A DNA stretch of 64,000 bases, taken from positions 62,001 through 126,000 of the forward strand of contig NZ_JAEEGB010000004.1 in assembly GCF_016316925.1 (NCBI RefSeq). Direction: 5' to 3'. Under the pieces are notes generated by a model that had not been told where the DNA came from, did not search any database, and worked only from the letters and a program-made list of their open reading frames with translations. Each line of letters opens with the position of its first letter. The first letter of the stretch is position 1. This DNA comes from Clostridium aciditolerans (GTDB lineage Bacteria > Bacillota > Clostridia > Clostridiales > Clostridiaceae). Positions 46,387-55,509 of the stretch are shown here, one piece after another. A program made the translations under genes and the position numbers.

Positions 46387-47688
46387 ATGAAGGTCGCTTT
46401 TACCACTTTAGGTTGTAGAGTAAATCAGTATGAGACTGAAGCTATGGCTGAAAAATTTAAAAAGGAAGGGTACGAACTAGTACCTTTCGAAGAGTATGCT
46501 GATGTATATGTTATAAACACCTGTACTGTTACAAATATTGGTGATAAAAAATCTAGACAAATGGTAAGCAGAGCAAGAAGAAAAAATGAGGAGGCAGTAA
46601 TAGCAGTTGTTGGTTGTTATTCACAGATTGCCCCAGAGGAAGTATCCAAAATAGAAGGTGTTGATGTAGTACTTGGCACCAGAAACAAAGGCGATATAGT
46701 ATATTGGGTAAATAGAGCAAGGGAAGAACGAGAAAAGATAATTGAGGTTAACGATGTACTTAAAAATAATGCTTTTGAGGATTTAAATATAAGCGAATAT
46801 CAAGACAAGACGAGAGCGTTTTTAAAAATCCAAGATGGTTGTAATAGATTTTGCTCCTATTGCTTAATTCCATTCGCTAGGGGAGCAGTATGTAGTAAAG
46901 AACCAGAAAAGGTTGTAAGTGAGGCTAAAGAACTTGTAGAACATGGATTCAAAGAAATAATTCTTTCAGGTATACATATAGCTTCATATGGTGCAGACCT
47001 AGAAGGAGATTGGAGCTTAGTGAAAATACTTCAAGAACTAGATAGAATTGAAGGTATTGAAAGAATAAGAATAGGATCTATTGACCCACAGTTCTTTACA
47101 GAAGGAACTATAGATAATCTTAGTGAGTTAAAGAAGCTTTGTCCACACTTTCACTTATCATTACAAAGTGGCTGTGATGAGACTCTTAAGAGGATGAATA
47201 GGCGTTATACAACAAAGGAATATAAAGATATAGTTGAAGGTCTAAGAAAAAATATAAAAGATGTTTCTATAACTACAGATATAATAGTTGGCTTTCCTGG
47301 AGAAACTGAAGAGGAGTTTAATACAACATATGAATTTTTAAAGAGTATAGAGCTTTCAAAAATGCATGTGTTTAAATACAGCCCAAGAAAAGGCACAAAA
47401 GCTGCTGTAATGAAAGAACAGATAAATGGGAACTTAAAAGATGAACGAAGCAGTAAGCTTATTGAATTAGATGCAAAACTGGAAGAACAATTTATGAATA
47501 AGTTAATCGGAAAGACTATGGACGTTCTGTATGAACAAAGATACAATGGGGAAGAATTCTCCTATGAAGGGTATACGCCTAATTATATTAAGGTAGTATC
47601 AAAAAGTAGCGATGATATAGAAGGTAGAATTGTAAAAACTAAGTTAACTGAAGTTAAAAAAGAATTTATAATAGGTGAGCTAATTTAA
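46387..47688 (+). CDS. mtaB: tRNA N6-threonylcarbamoyladenosine methylthiotransferase MtaB
   Basis: Adds a methylthio group to t6A37 of tRNAs. ATG at 46387 chosen (MKVAFTTLGCRVNQYETEAM), just after GGGAGGAAG; the frame is open upstream through the repeat but that has no family match. Three cysteines of the N-terminal cluster (GCRVNQ, NTCTV, GCYSQ), radical SAM motif CNRFCSYCLIPFARG, and C-terminal TRAM domain. 433 aa, normal. Confidence 0.95.
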   Translation: MKVAFTTLGCRVNQYETEAMAEKFKKEGYELVPFEEYADVYVINTCTVTNIGDKKSRQMVSRARRKNEEAVIAVVGCYSQIAPEEVSKIEGVDVVLGTRNKGDIVYWVNRAREEREKIIEVNDVLKNNAFEDLNISEYQDKTRAFLKIQDGCNRFCSYCLIPFARGAVCSKEPEKVVSEAKELVEHGFKEIILSGIHIASYGADLEGDWSLVKILQELDRIEGIERIRIGSIDPQFFTEGTIDNLSELKKLCPHFHLSLQSGCDETLKRMNRRYTTKEYKDIVEGLRKNIKDVSITTDIIVGFPGETEEEFNTTYEFLKSIELSKMHVFKYSPRKGTKAAVMKEQINGNLKDERSSKLIELDAKLEEQFMNKLIGKTMDVLYEQRYNGEEFSYEGYTPNYIKVVSKSSDDIEGRIVKTKLTEVKKEFIIGELI

Positions 47689-47802
47689 AGGAAATATCTG
47701 ATTAAATTACAGTACAAGGCATCTTTTTAAAAATTGTTGGTTAATTTTAGGAGGATATTTTGTATTTATATTGAATACTATAAAGTTAAAGGAGGTGAAA
47801 TT

Positions 47803-48147
47803 ATGGAAGATTGTATTTTCTGTAAGATAGTAAAAGGTGAAATACCATGTGAAAAAATTTATGAAGATGATATGGTTTTAAGCTTTAAAGATATAAATCC
47901 AGGAGCTCCAGTTCATGTTCTTGTAATACCTAAAAAACATATAAGTAGCTTAAATGAAGTTAATGAAGAAAATTCAAAAGTTATAGCACATATATTTGTA
48001 ACTGCTAAAGAAATTGTTAAAAAGTTAGGTGTTGATGAAACAGGATATAGAATTGTTTCTAATTGTGGAGAAGATGGAGGGCAAACAGTACCTCATATTC
48101 ATTTTCATATTTTAGGTGGTAGATCACTTCAATGGCCTCCGGGTTAA
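47803..48147 (+). CDS. HIT family nucleotide hydrolase/transferase (HinT-like)
   Basis: 114 aa from the ATG at 47803, preceded by AAAGGAGGTGA; the frame extends upstream but without support. The product starts MEDCIFCKIVKGEIPCEKIY and has the histidine triad HIHFHILGGR near the C-terminus. HinT proteins hydrolyse AMP-lysine type phosphoramidates. The stop codon TAA is the first three bases of the repeat element that follows. Confidence 0.96.
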   Translation: MEDCIFCKIVKGEIPCEKIYEDDMVLSFKDINPGAPVHVLVIPKKHISSLNEVNEENSKVIAHIFVTAKEIVKKLGVDETGYRIVSNCGEDGGQTVPHIHFHILGGRSLQWPPG

Positions 48148-48390
48148 GCAGCGAACCCAAATCTCTGATTTGGAGTGAGTCGCTTACTCATTTGACAATA
48201 GGAGAAGGAGTTTCATAAGCAGGCATCCAAAATCTTAAGTAGATATCCCAAATCTTAAGCAGGCATCCAAAATCTATGATTTTGAGATGATCGCTTACAC
48301 AGAGTGCTGATTTGGTGATAGTCACTTACACAGAGTGCTGATTTTGAGATGATCGCTTACTCATTCGACGGTAGGAGAAGGAGTTTCATT
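48145..48390 (+). repeat. Modular cruciform repeat with RBS-like tail, copy b (multi-module, before rpsU)
   Basis: 246 bases starting with TAAGC at the HIT stop codon. First module with CCCAAATC-TCT-GATTTGG, first tail (AGGAGAAGGAGTTTCATAAG), then partial modules (GCAGGCATCCAAAATCTTAA repeated), full modules with CAAAATC-TAT-GATTTTG, two GTGCTGATTT half modules, and the final tail CTCATTCGACGGTAGGAGAA-GGAGTTTCATT. It looks like serial expansion of one unit. Same direction as rpsU. Confidence 0.8.
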
Positions 48391-48433
48391 AATAATACCA
48401 AATTAGTTATATTGTAAATATACAATGAAATTG

Positions 48434-48463
48434 TTGACAGCTTCTAAACTAATGTTGTATAAT
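48434..48463 (+). promoter_or_regulatory. Promoter of rpsU-yqeY
   Basis: TTGACA (48434-48439) and TATAAT (48458-48463) with an 18-base spacer, both perfect consensus hexamers. The leader that follows (about 70 bases) has a palindrome ATTTAATTTT-T-AAAATTAAAT (about 48495-48515) before GGAGGGAGG. Confidence 0.9.
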
Positions 48464-48540
48464 AAACAATGTGCTATGTGACCCACAGGCTGCATTTAAT
48501 TTTTAAAATTAAATTGAGCTAGCGGAGGGAGGGATAAGAT

Positions 48541-48717
48541 ATGTCAGAAATAAGAGTTGGAGAAAACGAAACAATAGAAAGTGCATTAAGAAGATTCAAG
48601 AGAAAATGTGCTAGAGCTGGTGTTCTTTCTGAAGTTAGAAAAAGAGAACACTATGAGAAGCCAAGCGTAAAGAGAAAAAAGAAATCAGAAGCTGCAAGAA
48701 AGAGAAAATTTAAATAG
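48541..48717 (+). CDS. rpsU: 30S ribosomal protein S21
   Basis: 58 aa, too short for many ORF filters. Sequence starts [20 protein letters not shown] and ends with a very basic [13 protein letters not shown] tail, typical of S21. GGAGGGAGGG precedes the ATG. Followed after 28 bases by the yqeY frame. Confidence 0.97.
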   Translation: MSEIRVGENETIESALRRFKRKCARAGVLSEVRKREHYEKPSVKRKKKSEAARKRKFK

Positions 48718-48745
48718 AATTCTTTTGGAAAAAAAGTACTAAATA

Positions 48746-49191
48746 ATGTCTCTTAAAGAAGAGCTGCAGGAAGACTGGAAGCAAGCTTTGAAATCCAGAA
48801 ACAAATTAAAAGCTGATACAATAAGTATAGCTAAGGCTGCAATTTTATTAGTTGAAAAACTGATGATAAGAAGCTTGACTATGAAGAGATATATGAAGTA
48901 ATATCAAAAGAAGTTAAGCAAAGACGCGAAGCTATACTGGAGTTTGAAAAGGGAAATAAGCAGGATTTAATTGATAAGGCAAATGCCAAAAAAGAAATCT
49001 TGTTAAGTTACCTTCCTCAGCAGTTAAGCGAAGAGAAAATTTGCGAAATTGTTCGACAGGCAGTTAGTGAAGTGGGACATAATAGCATAAAAGACATAGG
49101 TAAAGTTATGGCTTCAGCTAAGTCTGATATTAAAGGCAGAGCTGATGGTAAACTTGTAAGTCAAATTGTAAAGCAATATTTGAATAAATAA
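48746..49191 (+). pseudogene. yqeY: GatB/YqeY domain protein, frameshifted (one base missing in an A run)
   Basis: The ATG at 48746 opens MSLKEELQEDWKQALKSRNK and continues to AAILLVEK, then the frame is lost at an A run (48855-48859, five A). Adding one A restores T-DDKKLDYEEIYEVISKEVKQ and the rest, EAILEFEKGNKQDL, YLPQQLSEEKICEIV, to the stop at 49191. The joined product (148 aa) is a full-length YqeY protein. Family role: related to the tail of GatB, possibly tRNA-linked, not well defined. Either a sequencing error, a true mutation, or a slippery run; sequence alone cannot decide. Confidence 0.88.
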
Positions 49192-49220
49192 AAGGTTGAG
49201 ATGTTCTCAACCTTTTTTAT
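49190..49220 (+). terminator. Terminator after yqeY
   Basis: AAAAGGTTGAGA-TGT-TCTCAACCTTTT, a perfect 12-bp stem, followed by TTAT. Confidence 0.92.
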
Positions 49221-49282
49221 TTTGTCATTTATTAAATTTATGCTTCATAAATTAGTATGAAAGAATTTTTAGGGGTGGTAAA

Positions 49283-49567
49283 GTGAAGGACAAAGTATAC
49301 AGTACAAAGCAAAATATTGCAGAAAAATTAGATTTGCCTAGGGATATAATACTTAATATGCCTAAAATCACGGTTACCGGTGGTAATGAAATAGTTATAG
49401 AGAATCATAAGGGTGTTGTACTCTTTGGTGAAAATCAGGTTAAAATTAATTCAGGGGTAGGGTTAATATCAATATATGGAGAGAGATTTGAAATATTGTT
49501 TATGGGCGGAAGTACCATAACAATAGGAGGAAAATTCAAATCTATTGCTTATGAAGGAAATGAGTAA
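49283..49567 (+). CDS. yqfC: Sporulation protein YqfC (YabP/YqfC family)
   Basis: 94 aa, starts at GTG 49283 after AGGGGTGG. Begins VKDKVYSTKQNIAEKLDLPR, later MPKITVTGGNEIVIENHKG and GERFEILFMGGSTITIGGKF, matching the YqfC family. Expressed in the mother cell in Bacillus under SigE. Overlaps the start of yqfD, its usual partner. Confidence 0.93.
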   Translation: MKDKVYSTKQNIAEKLDLPRDIILNMPKITVTGGNEIVIENHKGVVLFGENQVKINSGVGLISIYGERFEILFMGGSTITIGGKFKSIAYEGNE

Positions 49568-50744
49568 ATTTAGCTTTAAAAAATATAAAAATGGTATAAT
49601 TACTATAGAGATTCAATCCCTAATACCTGAAAAGTTTGTTAACCTTATGTGGAAGAATGGTGTTCCTATAAAAAATTTAAGAAAAGAAAATATTACTACT
49701 ATGATTATGGATGTTAATTTAAGAGATTATGATAAAATTGAAGAGATAGCTAAAAAGACAAAGACAAAAATTAAAATAATTAAAAGAAGGGGATTTGCAT
49801 TCTTTCTTATTAAAATTAAAAGAAGAATAGCGCTAGTTTTAGGTATAATACTATTTATGGGAATGTTATATTACTTATCTACCTTTGTTTGGAACATTGA
49901 GATAAGTGTAGATCATAGCTTATCTCCTTATGAAATAAGACAGCAACTAAGTTCTTTTGGTATAAAGCCAGGAATAAATAAAAGAAATATAAACGTTTAT
50001 GATATAGAAGAAAAACTTATAAAAAACAATGAGAATATAATGTGGGTTAGGGCAAGAGTAGAGGGAGCTAAATTAAAAATTTCTGCAGCAGAAAGGCAAT
50101 CGCCTCCTAATATTATTGCAGAAAGTAGTCCTTGTAATTTAGTAGCTAGAAAAGATGGTGAAGTTATAAGAGTTTACACTAAAGCAGGTACGCCCGTAGT
50201 AAAAAAAGGTGATATGATAAGAAAAGGTCAAGTATTAGTTAAAGGAGAACAGGGAAAGGAAGGTGCAACTTATCAAGTTCATGCTATTGGAGATGTAATA
50301 TGTAGAACCTTTTATGAAGAAATCAAACAAGTAAAAATTGACACTGTTAAGAGAGAGAGAACAGGAAATAAAATTGAAAATATATATTTAAATATAAAAG
50401 GAAAAAATATATATCTAAAAAAGTCTGTAAATAAATTCAATAAATATGATAGAATAGAAGATAACAAACTTTTTATTAAAAAAGAAATCTATTATGAAGT
50501 AAAGGAAACTACAGTACATGGAGATGCTAAAAAAATTGTAGATAATACTGCAAATGAACTTTACTCAAAGATATGTGCAAATCTAGATAAGTCTGTTAAA
50601 ATTATAGACAAAATAGTAAACTATGAAGCTGGAGATACCTATGTTGTGAGAGTCTTAGTTGTAGCAGAAGAAAATGTGGCTTTGGAAGAAAAGATTCCTG
50701 AGCAACAGAACCAAGATGTACAGCAGGAACAAAAACAGCAATAG
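49551..50744 (+). CDS. yqfD: Sporulation protein YqfD
   Basis: About 397 aa. Starts inside the 3' end of yqfC (ATG 49551 or 49560, with AGGAGG at 49525-49530), so the genes are translationally coupled. One membrane helix (about residues 85-105, LVLGIILFMGMLYYLSTF) and a large outer domain with the VRARVEGAKLKISAAERQ motif. C-terminal Gln/Glu-rich tail. The conserved downstream gene phoH is missing here; pgpH follows directly. Confidence 0.93.
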   Translation: MKEMSKFSFKKYKNGIITIEIQSLIPEKFVNLMWKNGVPIKNLRKENITTMIMDVNLRDYDKIEEIAKKTKTKIKIIKRRGFAFFLIKIKRRIALVLGIILFMGMLYYLSTFVWNIEISVDHSLSPYEIRQQLSSFGIKPGINKRNINVYDIEEKLIKNNENIMWVRARVEGAKLKISAAERQSPPNIIAESSPCNLVARKDGEVIRVYTKAGTPVVKKGDMIRKGQVLVKGEQGKEGATYQVHAIGDVICRTFYEEIKQVKIDTVKRERTGNKIENIYLNIKGKNIYLKKSVNKFNKYDRIEDNKLFIKKEIYYEVKETTVHGDAKKIVDNTANELYSKICANLDKSVKIIDKIVNYEAGDTYVVRVLVVAEENVALEEKIPEQQNQDVQQEQKQQ

Positions 50745-50775
50745 AACTAATTTATTAGGATAAAAGGTGGTTAAG

Positions 50776-52857
50776 ATGAAAAAACTATCACTAAGGAGAA
50801 TTTTTGGTAGGGAAAAAGCTAATAGAATTTTGACCTTTATGTTAACATTTGTTTTTATATATTCAGTATTGTTTACTACTTTAGTTACTAAACGATACAA
50901 CTTAAAAGAAGGCGACATTGCTAGAGTGGATATTAAGGCTCCAAGAGAGGTGAAGGATCAAGTATCTACCGAAGCTAGGATTAAGCAAGCTGTCGATTCC
51001 GTACCAATTCAGTATAGCAAAAAAACAGAAGTGAAAACAGAAGTAATAAATAGGATAAACACTTTCTTTACTAAATTACTTCAAATAAAAGATTCTGCAG
51101 GAGAAGAGAAAGACAAAGCGCAAACATTGAAAAGTAGTTCTGAGATTAGTTTATCGGATGAAGACTATTTAACTTTAGTAAAATTAAGTAAGGAAGATTT
51201 AAAAACAATGCAAAATTTCCTGAATACAACTATGGCTGAGCTTTACGAAAATAATAATATAAGTGATAATAGTCAGAAGGACAACCTTGAGGATATAAAA
51301 AGGGCTAAGGAAAATATATTATTTACAGTAAATTCTTCAAAGCTTTCAAAATCACTTAGAGATATGGTGATAACTATAGCTTATTCCCAGATATCTCCTA
51401 ATTTTTTCTATGACAAAGATAAAACAGAGGAACTAAAAGAAGAAGCACGAAAAAAAGTTCCACCAGTTATGATAAAGAAAGATCAAACAATAATAAAAGA
51501 AGGAGAACCAATAACAAAGTATCAGATAGAATTGCTTAAAGACTTAGGACTTTTAAATGATAACTCTCATTTTCAATGGTATATATATATTAGCTTAAGT
51601 ATAGTAATACTTTTAGTAATAGGATTAGAATGGTTTTATTTATCAAGATATCATAGTAGTATATATAATAATACAAATAAACTCATAATGATAAATGTAT
51701 TAAGTTGTATATCTATACTTTTGGCAAGAACCTTTTCAGTGGTATCACCATTTTTGATTCCACTTGCTTGTATACCAATGCTTTTTACTCTTTTAGTAAA
51801 TCATAAAATTTCTTTAACAATAAACATGTTGAACTGTATTCTGATAAGTGGCGCGGTAAATTTTAATATAGAAATTACTGCTTTAGCTATAGTAAATGCA
51901 GTGATAGGTGCGATAATTTTAAAGAAAATGCAGCAGAGAAATGATATATTATATTCTTGTCTATATATAGCAGTGATTAATGTTATCTTTACTTTTTCAT
52001 TAGGATTATTACTTAGCAATAATGTTGTGGATGTAACCAAAAGAGCTATGTATTCATGCATAGCCAGTATATTATCTGGTGTATTAACTATAGGGTTTCT
52101 ACCATTCTTGGAAAGCACCTTTGATATAGTAACTACTATAAAGTTATTGGAGTTATCTAATCCTAATAATCCACTGCTAAAGAGGCTTCTAATTGAGGCA
52201 CCAGGAACTTATCACCATAGTATTCTAGTTGGTAATCTTGCAGAGGTTGCGGCAGAAGAAGTTGGTGGAAATCCAGTACTTGCCAGGGTTTCTGCTTATT
52301 ATCATGATGCTGGTAAAATAAAGAGACCTTATTTTTTTAAAGAAAATCAACTGGGTAATGATAATCCACATGACAAAATTACTCCTAATTTAAGTACCCT
52401 TATAATAACATCTCATGTTAAAGATGGAGTAGAACTATCTCGAGAATATAAAATTCCTAAAGTCATAAGAGATATAATAGAGCAGCATCATGGCACAACA
52501 TTGGTTAAGTATTTTTATATTACAGCAAAAAACTCCAGTGAAAAGCCAGAGGATGTAAATGAAGAGGAATTTAGATATCCAGGACCTAAACCTGAAACAA
52601 AAGAAGCAGGAATTATAATGCTTGCAGATAGTGTAGAAGCTGCTGTAAGGTCCATAAGTGAGCCTACTAAGTCTAAAATTGAAGAAATGGTAAATAACAT
52701 TATAAAAGACAGGTTAAATGAGGGGCAGCTGGATAACTGTGATTTAACCTTAAAAGATATTAACATAATTAAATATGCCTTTTTAAAAGTTCTAACAGGA
52801 ATATACCATCAGAGAATAGAATACCCAGAGGATAAAGCTAAAAGTAGTAATATATAA
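50776..52857 (+). CDS. pgpH: 7TM-HD c-di-AMP phosphodiesterase family protein (PgpH/YqfF)
   Basis: About 693 aa from the ATG at 50776 (AAGGTGG upstream; GTG 50767 lies inside it). One N-terminal helix, an extracellular 7TMR-HDED domain (residues 50-270), seven helices (about 275-460), and a cytoplasmic HD domain with TYHHSILVGNLAE, YYHDAGKIKRPYFF and EQHHGTT. PgpH in Listeria degrades c-di-AMP; by homology this protein likely lowers c-di-AMP. Order yqfD-pgpH-ybeY is conserved apart from the absent phoH. Confidence 0.94.
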   Translation: MKKLSLRRIFGREKANRILTFMLTFVFIYSVLFTTLVTKRYNLKEGDIARVDIKAPREVKDQVSTEARIKQAVDSVPIQYSKKTEVKTEVINRINTFFTKLLQIKDSAGEEKDKAQTLKSSSEISLSDEDYLTLVKLSKEDLKTMQNFLNTTMAELYENNNISDNSQKDNLEDIKRAKENILFTVNSSKLSKSLRDMVITIAYSQISPNFFYDKDKTEELKEEARKKVPPVMIKKDQTIIKEGEPITKYQIELLKDLGLLNDNSHFQWYIYISLSIVILLVIGLEWFYLSRYHSSIYNNTNKLIMINVLSCISILLARTFSVVSPFLIPLACIPMLFTLLVNHKISLTINMLNCILISGAVNFNIEITALAIVNAVIGAIILKKMQQRNDILYSCLYIAVINVIFTFSLGLLLSNNVVDVTKRAMYSCIASILSGVLTIGFLPFLESTFDIVTTIKLLELSNPNNPLLKRLLIEAPGTYHHSILVGNLAEVAAEEVGGNPVLARVSAYYHDAGKIKRPYFFKENQLGNDNPHDKITPNLSTLIITSHVKDGVELSREYKIPKVIRDIIEQHHGTTLVKYFYITAKNSSEKPEDVNEEEFRYPGPKPETKEAGIIMLADSVEAAVRSISEPTKSKIEEMVNNIIKDRLNEGQLDNCDLTLKDINIIKYAFLKVLTGIYHQRIEYPEDKAKSSNI

Positions 52858-52872
52858 AAGAGGAGCGAACAA

Positions 52873-53373
52873 ATGATTTTTATAGATAATAGGCAAGATA
52901 AAATTTGTGTTTCTGAAGAATTAGAAGGAACTATAGAGTCAGTAATCGAGTATGCATTAAAAGAGGAAGAAGTTAACATACCTTGTGAGGTAAGTGTTGT
53001 ATTTGTTGATAATGAAGAGATTAGAGAGATAAATAAAGAAAATAGAAATATTGACAAAGCTACAGATGTTCTTTCTTTCCCAATGCTAGAGTATCCTGAA
53101 AGCTCTGTGTTTAAAGATGTGTATTTAAATCATAAATTTCACGTAAGTGATTTGGACAATGGGAACTTAATATTAGGAGATATAGTTCTATCGCTGGAAA
53201 AGGCAGAAGAACAAAGGAAAGAATTTGGGCATTCATTTTTAAGAGAAGCAGCATATCTTACAGTGCATTCTGTTTTACACTTACTTGGATATGATCATAT
53301 GGAAGAAGAAGAGAAAAATGTTATGAGAAAAAGAGAAGAGGAAATATTGAATAAATTTCATCTAACTAGATAA
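52873..53373 (+). CDS. ybeY: Endoribonuclease YbeY (rRNA maturation)
   Basis: 166 aa. Zinc motif [16 protein letters not shown] near the C-terminus (three His), and [12 protein letters not shown] in the middle. Processes the 3' end of 16S rRNA and helps ribosome quality control. 15 bases after pgpH, AGGAGC before the ATG. Confidence 0.96.
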   Translation: MIFIDNRQDKICVSEELEGTIESVIEYALKEEEVNIPCEVSVVFVDNEEIREINKENRNIDKATDVLSFPMLEYPESSVFKDVYLNHKFHVSDLDNGNLILGDIVLSLEKAEEQRKEFGHSFLREAAYLTVHSVLHLLGYDHMEEEEKNVMRKREEEILNKFHLTR

Positions 53374-53428
53374 AAAGTTTTAGTTTATAATATTTAGTCA
53401 ACAAATTTAGTTTAAGATGGTGATGATA

Positions 53429-54127
53429 ATGAAAGTTAGAAAACTATTAGATAGCTTTAATTATGCCATAGAAGGAATAATATATGCAGTTAGAACCCAG
53501 AGAAATATGAGAATACATATGATCGCAGCGCTGGTTGTTCTAACTGCCTGCTTTTTTTACGATTTAACTAAGATGGAGATTTTAGCGATAACCATAACGA
53601 TAACAATGGTTATTATGGCAGAACTTTTAAATACTGCAATAGAATTTGCTGTAGATGCCACCACTAATTATTATCATCCTCTTGCAAAACTTGCTAAAAA
53701 TGTGGCAGCAGGAGGCGTATTAGTAACTGCTATAAATGCAATAGTTGTTGGATATATTGTATTTTGGGATAAGTTAAAATATATAAATTTTATATTAATT
53801 AGAAAAATAAAAAGTTCAAATCCGTATACAATATTTATTATACTTGCTATTGTATGCATTACTACTATAGTAATAAAGGCAATTTTTGGTGAAGGAACAC
53901 CTCTAAAGGGAGGAATGCCTAGCGGACATAGTGCAATAGCTTTCTCTATTGCTACTACTATAGCACTTACAACAGGGCAGCTAACAGTAGTGATTTTGAG
54001 TTATTTGCTTGCACTAATAGTAGCGCAAAGTAGAGTAGATTCTGAAATCCATTCTATTATAGAAGTTATTGCTGGTGGAATCTTTGGAACTCTAATTACA
54101 GCGCTGTTATTTAGGGTGTTTGGGTAA
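53429..54127 (+). CDS. Fusion of undecaprenol/diacylglycerol kinase and PAP2 phosphatase domains
   Basis: About 232 aa. Residues 1-118 are a DgkA/UdpK-type kinase with three helices (VRTQRNMRIHMIAALV, MAELLNTAIEFAVDATT, LAKNVAAGGVLVTAINA). Residues 130-232 form a PAP2-like domain (GGMPSGHSAIAFS and SRVDSEIHSIIEVIAGGIFG). So one protein may both phosphorylate and dephosphorylate lipid carriers. In the kinase the usual KD of KDxAAGAV is KN. Start at ATG 53429, after GGTGATGATA; ATG 53417 is also possible. Clostridia often carry this fusion at this place. Confidence 0.88.
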   Translation: MKVRKLLDSFNYAIEGIIYAVRTQRNMRIHMIAALVVLTACFFYDLTKMEILAITITITMVIMAELLNTAIEFAVDATTNYYHPLAKLAKNVAAGGVLVTAINAIVVGYIVFWDKLKYINFILIRKIKSSNPYTIFIILAIVCITTIVIKAIFGEGTPLKGGMPSGHSAIAFSIATTIALTTGQLTVVILSYLLALIVAQSRVDSEIHSIIEVIAGGIFGTLITALLFRVFG

Positions 54128-54263
54128 GATATTATTAGTATAATTGCAGCTTTAAAGCAGGTATAATAGTGTTAAATAAAAATATTGCAATAGATGAAAA
54201 TAATGTTATAATTTATTTACACCACTTAGGATATAATTATTTATAGCAGGTAAAAATATAATT

Positions 54264-54386
54264 TAAGCAGGCATACAAAATCTGTGATTTTGATATGATC
54301 GCTTAAGCAGAGAACTCAAATCCCTGATTTGAAGTGAATCGCTTACTCAGCGAGTACTCATTCGACGATAGGAGAAGGAGTTTCAT
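54264..54386 (+). repeat. Modular cruciform repeat with RBS-like tail, copy c (joined to the cdd remnant)
   Basis: Two modules: TAAGCAGGCATACAAAATC-TGT-GATTTTG... and TAAGCAGAGAACTCAAATC-CCT-GATTTG...GCTTA (split here for length), then CTCAGCGAGTACTCATTCGACG and the tail AGGAGAAGGAGTTTCAT. It ends where the surviving codons of cytidine deaminase begin, in the same frame. Confidence 0.8.
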
Positions 54387-54535
54387 ATACATCTGAAATT
54401 TGTAGACAGGTAATAGCTGAATTTGCATCAGAAGATATAAAAATAATAATTGCTAAAAACAAAAATGAATATATAGTAAAAGAATTAGAAGAAGTATTGC
54501 CAGGAGCTTTTACTAAAGGTGACTTAGGTAAGTAA
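54386..54535 (+). pseudogene. cdd: 3' remnant of cytidine deaminase gene
   Basis: In frame up to TAA at 54533 the DNA reads SEICRQVIAEFASEDIKI, then IIAKNKNEYIVKELEEVLPG and AFTKGDLGK. This is the C-terminal third of cytidine deaminase (PCGxCRQVxxEF zinc motif, LLPGAFxxxDL end). The first Cys of the motif and the whole N-terminal part with the HAE motif are absent; the repeat copy c lies in their place. cdd is the expected gene between dgkA and era in clostridia. Non-functional remnant. Confidence 0.88.
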
Positions 54536-54546
54536 GGAGAGAATAT

Positions 54547-55428
54547 ATGTTTAAATCTGGATTTGTAACAATTATAGGAAGACCTAATGTAGGAAAATCA
54601 ACATTATTGAATACAATAATGGGAGAAAAATTATCAATAGTATCCTGTAAACCACAGACTACTAGAAATAATATACAAACAATATTAACAGAAGAGGATT
54701 TTCAGGTAGTGTTTGTAGATACACCAGGAATCCATAAACCTAAACATAAACTTGGAGAGTACATGGTTAAAATTGCTCAGGATTCTATTAAAGAAGTTGA
54801 TTTAATACTTTTCTTGACCAACCCTGAAAAAGAGGTTGGTAAAGGAGATCTATATATACTTGAGCAGTTAAAAGACTGTAATGTACCTGTATTTTTAGTT
54901 CTAAATAAAATTGATGAAAACCCTGCGGAAAAAGTTGCTGAGACGTTAAAAAACTATTCTGATGTTTTTGATTTTAAAGAGATTATACCTATATCAGCAT
55001 TAAACGGAAAAAATGTTGATAAGTTAAAAAAACTGATGGTAGAGTATATTCCAGAAGGTCCAAAATATTATCCTGAAGATATGATTACAGATCAGCAGGA
55101 AAGATTTATTGTAGCAGAAACCATTAGGGAAAAGGCATTAAGACTTCTTTCACAGGAAGTTCCTCATGGTATAGCTGTAGATGTTATGACAATGAAAAAG
55201 GATGAGAAGGGAATCTATCATATTGAGGCAACTATATTATGTGAAAAGGACTCTCATAAAGGAATAATTATAGGCAAAAATGGGTCAATGCTAAAGAAAA
55301 TATCTACCTATGCTAGACAAGATATTGAAAAGTTTCTTGGAAGCAAGGTTTATTTAGAACTATGGGTCAAGGTAAAGAAGGAATGGAGAGACAGTATGAA
55401 CATACTGAAAGAACTAGGATATAAGTAG
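54547..55428 (+). CDS. era: GTPase Era (16S rRNA maturation)
   Basis: 293 aa. G1 [13 protein letters not shown]3 DTPGIHKP, G4 NKID; C-terminal KH domain (about residues 200-290, [21 protein letters not shown] split by the family GxxG). Binds the 3' end of 16S rRNA. AAGGAGA lies before the ATG, partly made of the cdd remnant end. Confidence 0.98.
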   Translation: MFKSGFVTIIGRPNVGKSTLLNTIMGEKLSIVSCKPQTTRNNIQTILTEEDFQVVFVDTPGIHKPKHKLGEYMVKIAQDSIKEVDLILFLTNPEKEVGKGDLYILEQLKDCNVPVFLVLNKIDENPAEKVAETLKNYSDVFDFKEIIPISALNGKNVDKLKKLMVEYIPEGPKYYPEDMITDQQERFIVAETIREKALRLLSQEVPHGIAVDVMTMKKDEKGIYHIEATILCEKDSHKGIIIGKNGSMLKKISTYARQDIEKFLGSKVYLELWVKVKKEWRDSMNILKELGYK

Positions 55429-55509
55429 TGAAAAGCATGAAAGTTTATTTTATCTTTTGGTAATAATAATTTAAGATAAGTAATTATAAAGCATTTGGGG
55501 GATGATTTT

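Noticed and set aside
48145..48390. CRISPR array
   Set aside because: Repeated units are present but the spacing and length are uneven, the units themselves form the whole sequence, there are no unique spacers, and no cas genes are in the window.
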